Shown here: positions 36,324-38,127 of the stretch, piece after piece
Layout: each line of letters begins with the position of its first letter
How positions within the stretch are numbered: the first letter of the stretch is position 1
Assembly (NCBI GenBank): GCA_009377375.1
Contig: WHUE01000039.1
Coordinates: forward strand, 1 to 38,127
DNA from: Alphaproteobacteria bacterium
GTDB taxonomy: Bacteria > Pseudomonadota > Alphaproteobacteria > MPNO01 > UBA2964
DNA: 38,127 bases
Direction of reading: 5' to 3'
Notes under the pieces: model-generated
The model's database searches: none
What the model was told of the DNA's origin: nothing
What the model saw: only the letters and a program-made list of their open reading frames with translations
Made by a program: the position numbers and the translations under genes

Positions 36324-36348
36324 CGAATGACGGTGTTACGTCCTCGCC

Positions 36349-38127
36349 TCAGTGGGTGACGACGCCGCTGACATCCTCGCCGGGCTTGTTGGACGGCGCC
36401 ACCGGTTCGACCTCGGTCCATTCGATGGGCACCAGCTTGCGCACCAGTGCCTTGTCGAGCACCTCGTCCACAACCGAGACGGGGATGATGTCCATCCCGC
36501 GCTTCACGTTGTCGGGAATCTCGGCCAGGTCCTTCTCGTTGTCCTTCGGAATCAGGACCGTCTTGATGCCGCCGCGCAAGGCCGCCAGCAACTTCTCCTT
36601 CAGCCCGCCGATCGGCAGCACCCGGCCGCGCAGCGTGATTTCGCCGGTCATGGCGAGATCCCTCCGCACGGGAATCCCGGTCAGCGCCGATACGATCGAG
36701 GTGCACATGGCAACGCCGGCAGACGGGCCGTCCTTCGGGGTTGCGCCTTCCGGCACGTGGACGTGGATATCCTTCTTTTCGAAAACCGTGGGCGCGATGC
36801 CGAACTCCACCGACCGCGAACGCACATACGAACGCGCGGCCTGCACCGATTCCTTCATGACGTCGCCGAGCGTGCCGGTATGGGCCACATTGCCCTTCCC
36901 CGGCATGACCACCGACTCGATGGACAGGAGCTCCCCGCCCACCTCGGTCCAGGCAAGGCCGGTGGTGACGCCCACCAGGTCCTCCTCCTCGACCATGCCG
37001 AAACGGTAACGCCGCACGCCGGCATACTTGTCGAGATTGCGCCGCGTGACGCGAACGCCGTCCTTCTTGGAGGACAGCACCTCCTTCACCGCCTTGCGGG
37101 TCAGGTTCGCTATCTCGCGCTCCAGGCTGCGCACGCCGGCCTCGCGGGTGTAATACCGGATCAGGTCGCGCAGCGCGTCGTCGGAGATCGCCCACTCGTC
37201 CTTCCTCAGCCCGTTCTCCGCGACCTGCTTGTCGATCAGGTGCCGGCGCGCGATCTCGACCTTCTCGTCCTCGGTGTAACCCGAGATACGGATGATCTCC
37301 ATGCGGTCCAGCAGCGGCGGCGGAATACGCAGCGTGTTGGCCGTCGTCACGAACAGCACGTCCGACAGGTCGTAATCGACCTCCAGGTAATGGTCGTTGA
37401 AGGAGCTGTTCTGCTCGGGGTCGAGCACCTCCAGCAGCGCAGAGGACGGGTCGCCGCGCCAGTCCGCGCCCAGCTTGTCGACCTCATCGAGCAGGAACAG
37501 CGGGTTGGAGGTCTTGGCCTTCCTCATGCTCTGGATGACCTTGCCGGGCATCGAGCCGATATAGGTGCGCCTGTGGCCCCGGATTTCCGCCTCGTCCCGC
37601 ACGCCGCCCAGCGACATGCGCACGAAGTTGCGGCCCGTGGCCTTGGCGATGGATTTGCCGAGCGAGGTCTTGCCGACGCCGGGCGGGCCGACGAGGCACA
37701 GGATGGGGCCGCGCAGCTTCTTCACCCGCTGCTGCACCGCGAGATATTCGACGATGCGCTCCTTCACCTTCTCCAGCCCGTAATGATCCGTGTTCAGGAC
37801 ATGCTCGGCGTGGGTGATGTCCCGCTTCACCTTGCTGCGCTTCTTCCACGGGATCGACAGCAGCCAGTCGAGGTAGTTGCGCACCACCGTCGCCTCGGCC
37901 GACATCGGGCTCATGGAGCGAAGCTTCTTGAGCTCCGCCTGGGCCTTTTCCGCCGCTTCCTTGGTGAGCCTGGTGTTCTTGATCCGCTCTTCCAGCTCGC
38001 CAGCCTCGTCGCGGCCGTCCTCGCCCTCGCCGAGCTCCTTCTGGATCGCCTTGAGCTGCTCGTTGAGGTAGTACTCGCGCTGGGTCTTCTCCATCTGCCG
38101 CTTGACGCGGTTGCGGATGCGCTTCTC
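36349..38127 (-). CDS. lon: ATP-dependent protease Lon, C-terminal part (cut by window edge)
   Basis: The final 592 residues of Lon, a cytoplasmic AAA+ serine protease that degrades misfolded and regulatory proteins. The N-terminal substrate-binding domain lies beyond the window. Visible parts are the coiled-coil [20 protein letters not shown], Walker [16 protein letters not shown], Walker [11 protein letters not shown], the sensor regions, and the protease domain with the catalytic serine in [11 protein letters not shown] and the catalytic lysine in [20 protein letters not shown]. The frame is open right to the edge. It is followed by hupB. Confidence 0.97.
   Translation of the reverse strand, partial: EKRIRNRVKRQMEKTQREYYLNEQLKAIQKELGEGEDGRDEAGELEERIKNTRLTKEAAEKAQAELKKLRSMSPMSAEATVVRNYLDWLLSIPWKKRSKVKRDITHAEHVLNTDHYGLEKVKERIVEYLAVQQRVKKLRGPILCLVGPPGVGKTSLGKSIAKATGRNFVRMSLGGVRDEAEIRGHRRTYIGSMPGKVIQSMRKAKTSNPLFLLDEVDKLGADWRGDPSSALLEVLDPEQNSSFNDHYLEVDYDLSDVLFVTTANTLRIPPPLLDRMEIIRISGYTEDEKVEIARRHLIDKQVAENGLRKDEWAISDDALRDLIRYYTREAGVRSLEREIANLTRKAVKEVLSSKKDGVRVTRRNLDKYAGVRRYRFGMVEEEDLVGVTTGLAWTEVGGELLSIESVVMPGKGNVAHTGTLGDVMKESVQAARSYVRSRSVEFGIAPTVFEKKDIHVHVPEGATPKDGPSAGVAMCTSIVSALTGIPVRRDLAMTGEITLRGRVLPIGGLKEKLLAALRGGIKTVLIPKDNEKDLAEIPDNVKRGMDIIPVSVVDEVLDKALVRKLVPIEWTEVEPVAPSNKPGEDVSGVVTH

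Larger units (their letters stand above)
36028..36348. other. Intergenic region between lon and hupB
   Basis: This 321-base gap contains, in the direction of transcription, the lon hairpin (36282-36323), two small inverted repeats (GGGCGA-A-TCGCCC at 36211-36223, and CGGAAAT/ATTTCCG at 36171-36177 and 36196-36202), and the hupB promoter (36120-36149) with a leader of about 85 bases. No gene is seen. Confidence 0.6.

Noticed and set aside
1-38127. CRISPR arrays, insertion sequences, rRNA genes
   Set aside because: No regularly spaced repeats, transposase-like proteins or rRNA sequence seen on either strand.

Overview
The window looks like a chromosomal stretch of a high-GC alphaproteobacterium, most like the Rhodospirillales and relatives. 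By eye it is about two-thirds GC. The evidence is the housekeeping gene order (lon, hupB, tRNA-Val, tRNA-Asp, a 14-gene nuo operon, birA, coaX, rnj, DUF1467, proS, lolC/E, lolD), the short alphaproteobacterial form of ProS, the separate nuoC and nuoD genes, and RNase J followed by a DUF1467 protein. The species cannot be named from the sequence alone. Nearly all genes lie on the minus strand, so transcription mostly runs from high to low coordinates.

Right end (38127 to 35589): the C-terminal part of Lon, a strong hairpin after it, HU with its own promoter and terminator, and tRNA-Val(TAC). Then comes an accessory stretch (35558 to 28951): trkH on the plus strand, a UbiD-family decarboxylase with an AMP-forming acyl-CoA ligase, tRNA-Asp(GTC) with a clear promoter and terminator, a small lower-GC orphan gene, and a family III (CaiB-type) CoA-transferase on the plus strand.

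Centre (28641 to 9915): a complete nuoABCDEFGHIJKLMN operon for proton-pumping NADH:quinone oxidoreductase (complex I). It starts from a near-consensus sigma-70 promoter and has a structured leader. A small periplasmic LTXXQ (Spy/CpxP-like) protein gene sits between nuoH and nuoI. The operon runs on with almost no gaps into birA, coaX, rnj, DUF1467 and a 3-methyladenine DNA glycosylase gene.

Left part: an AzgA-type purine permease on the plus strand, a secreted protein of unknown function, an orphan tripartite-tricarboxylate-type (TctC/Bug) solute-binding protein, and a class A FAD monooxygenase. The backbone then resumes with proS, lolC/E and lolD, followed by a PPOX-type flavoprotein gene and the 5' end of dnaE.

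The most interesting signal is a compact RNA element directly in front of the permease (8574-8618). Its outer stem locks up the Shine-Dalgarno sequence, and its two-stem layout with an A-rich internal loop resembles the NMT1 / xanthine-I riboswitch. Next in interest are the LTXXQ gene inside the nuo operon, the missing aspartate in the DG-type motif of the FAD monooxygenase, a hairpin abutting the proS ribosome-binding site, and the large hairpin in the nuo leader. I see no CRISPR array, insertion sequence, prophage or rRNA.
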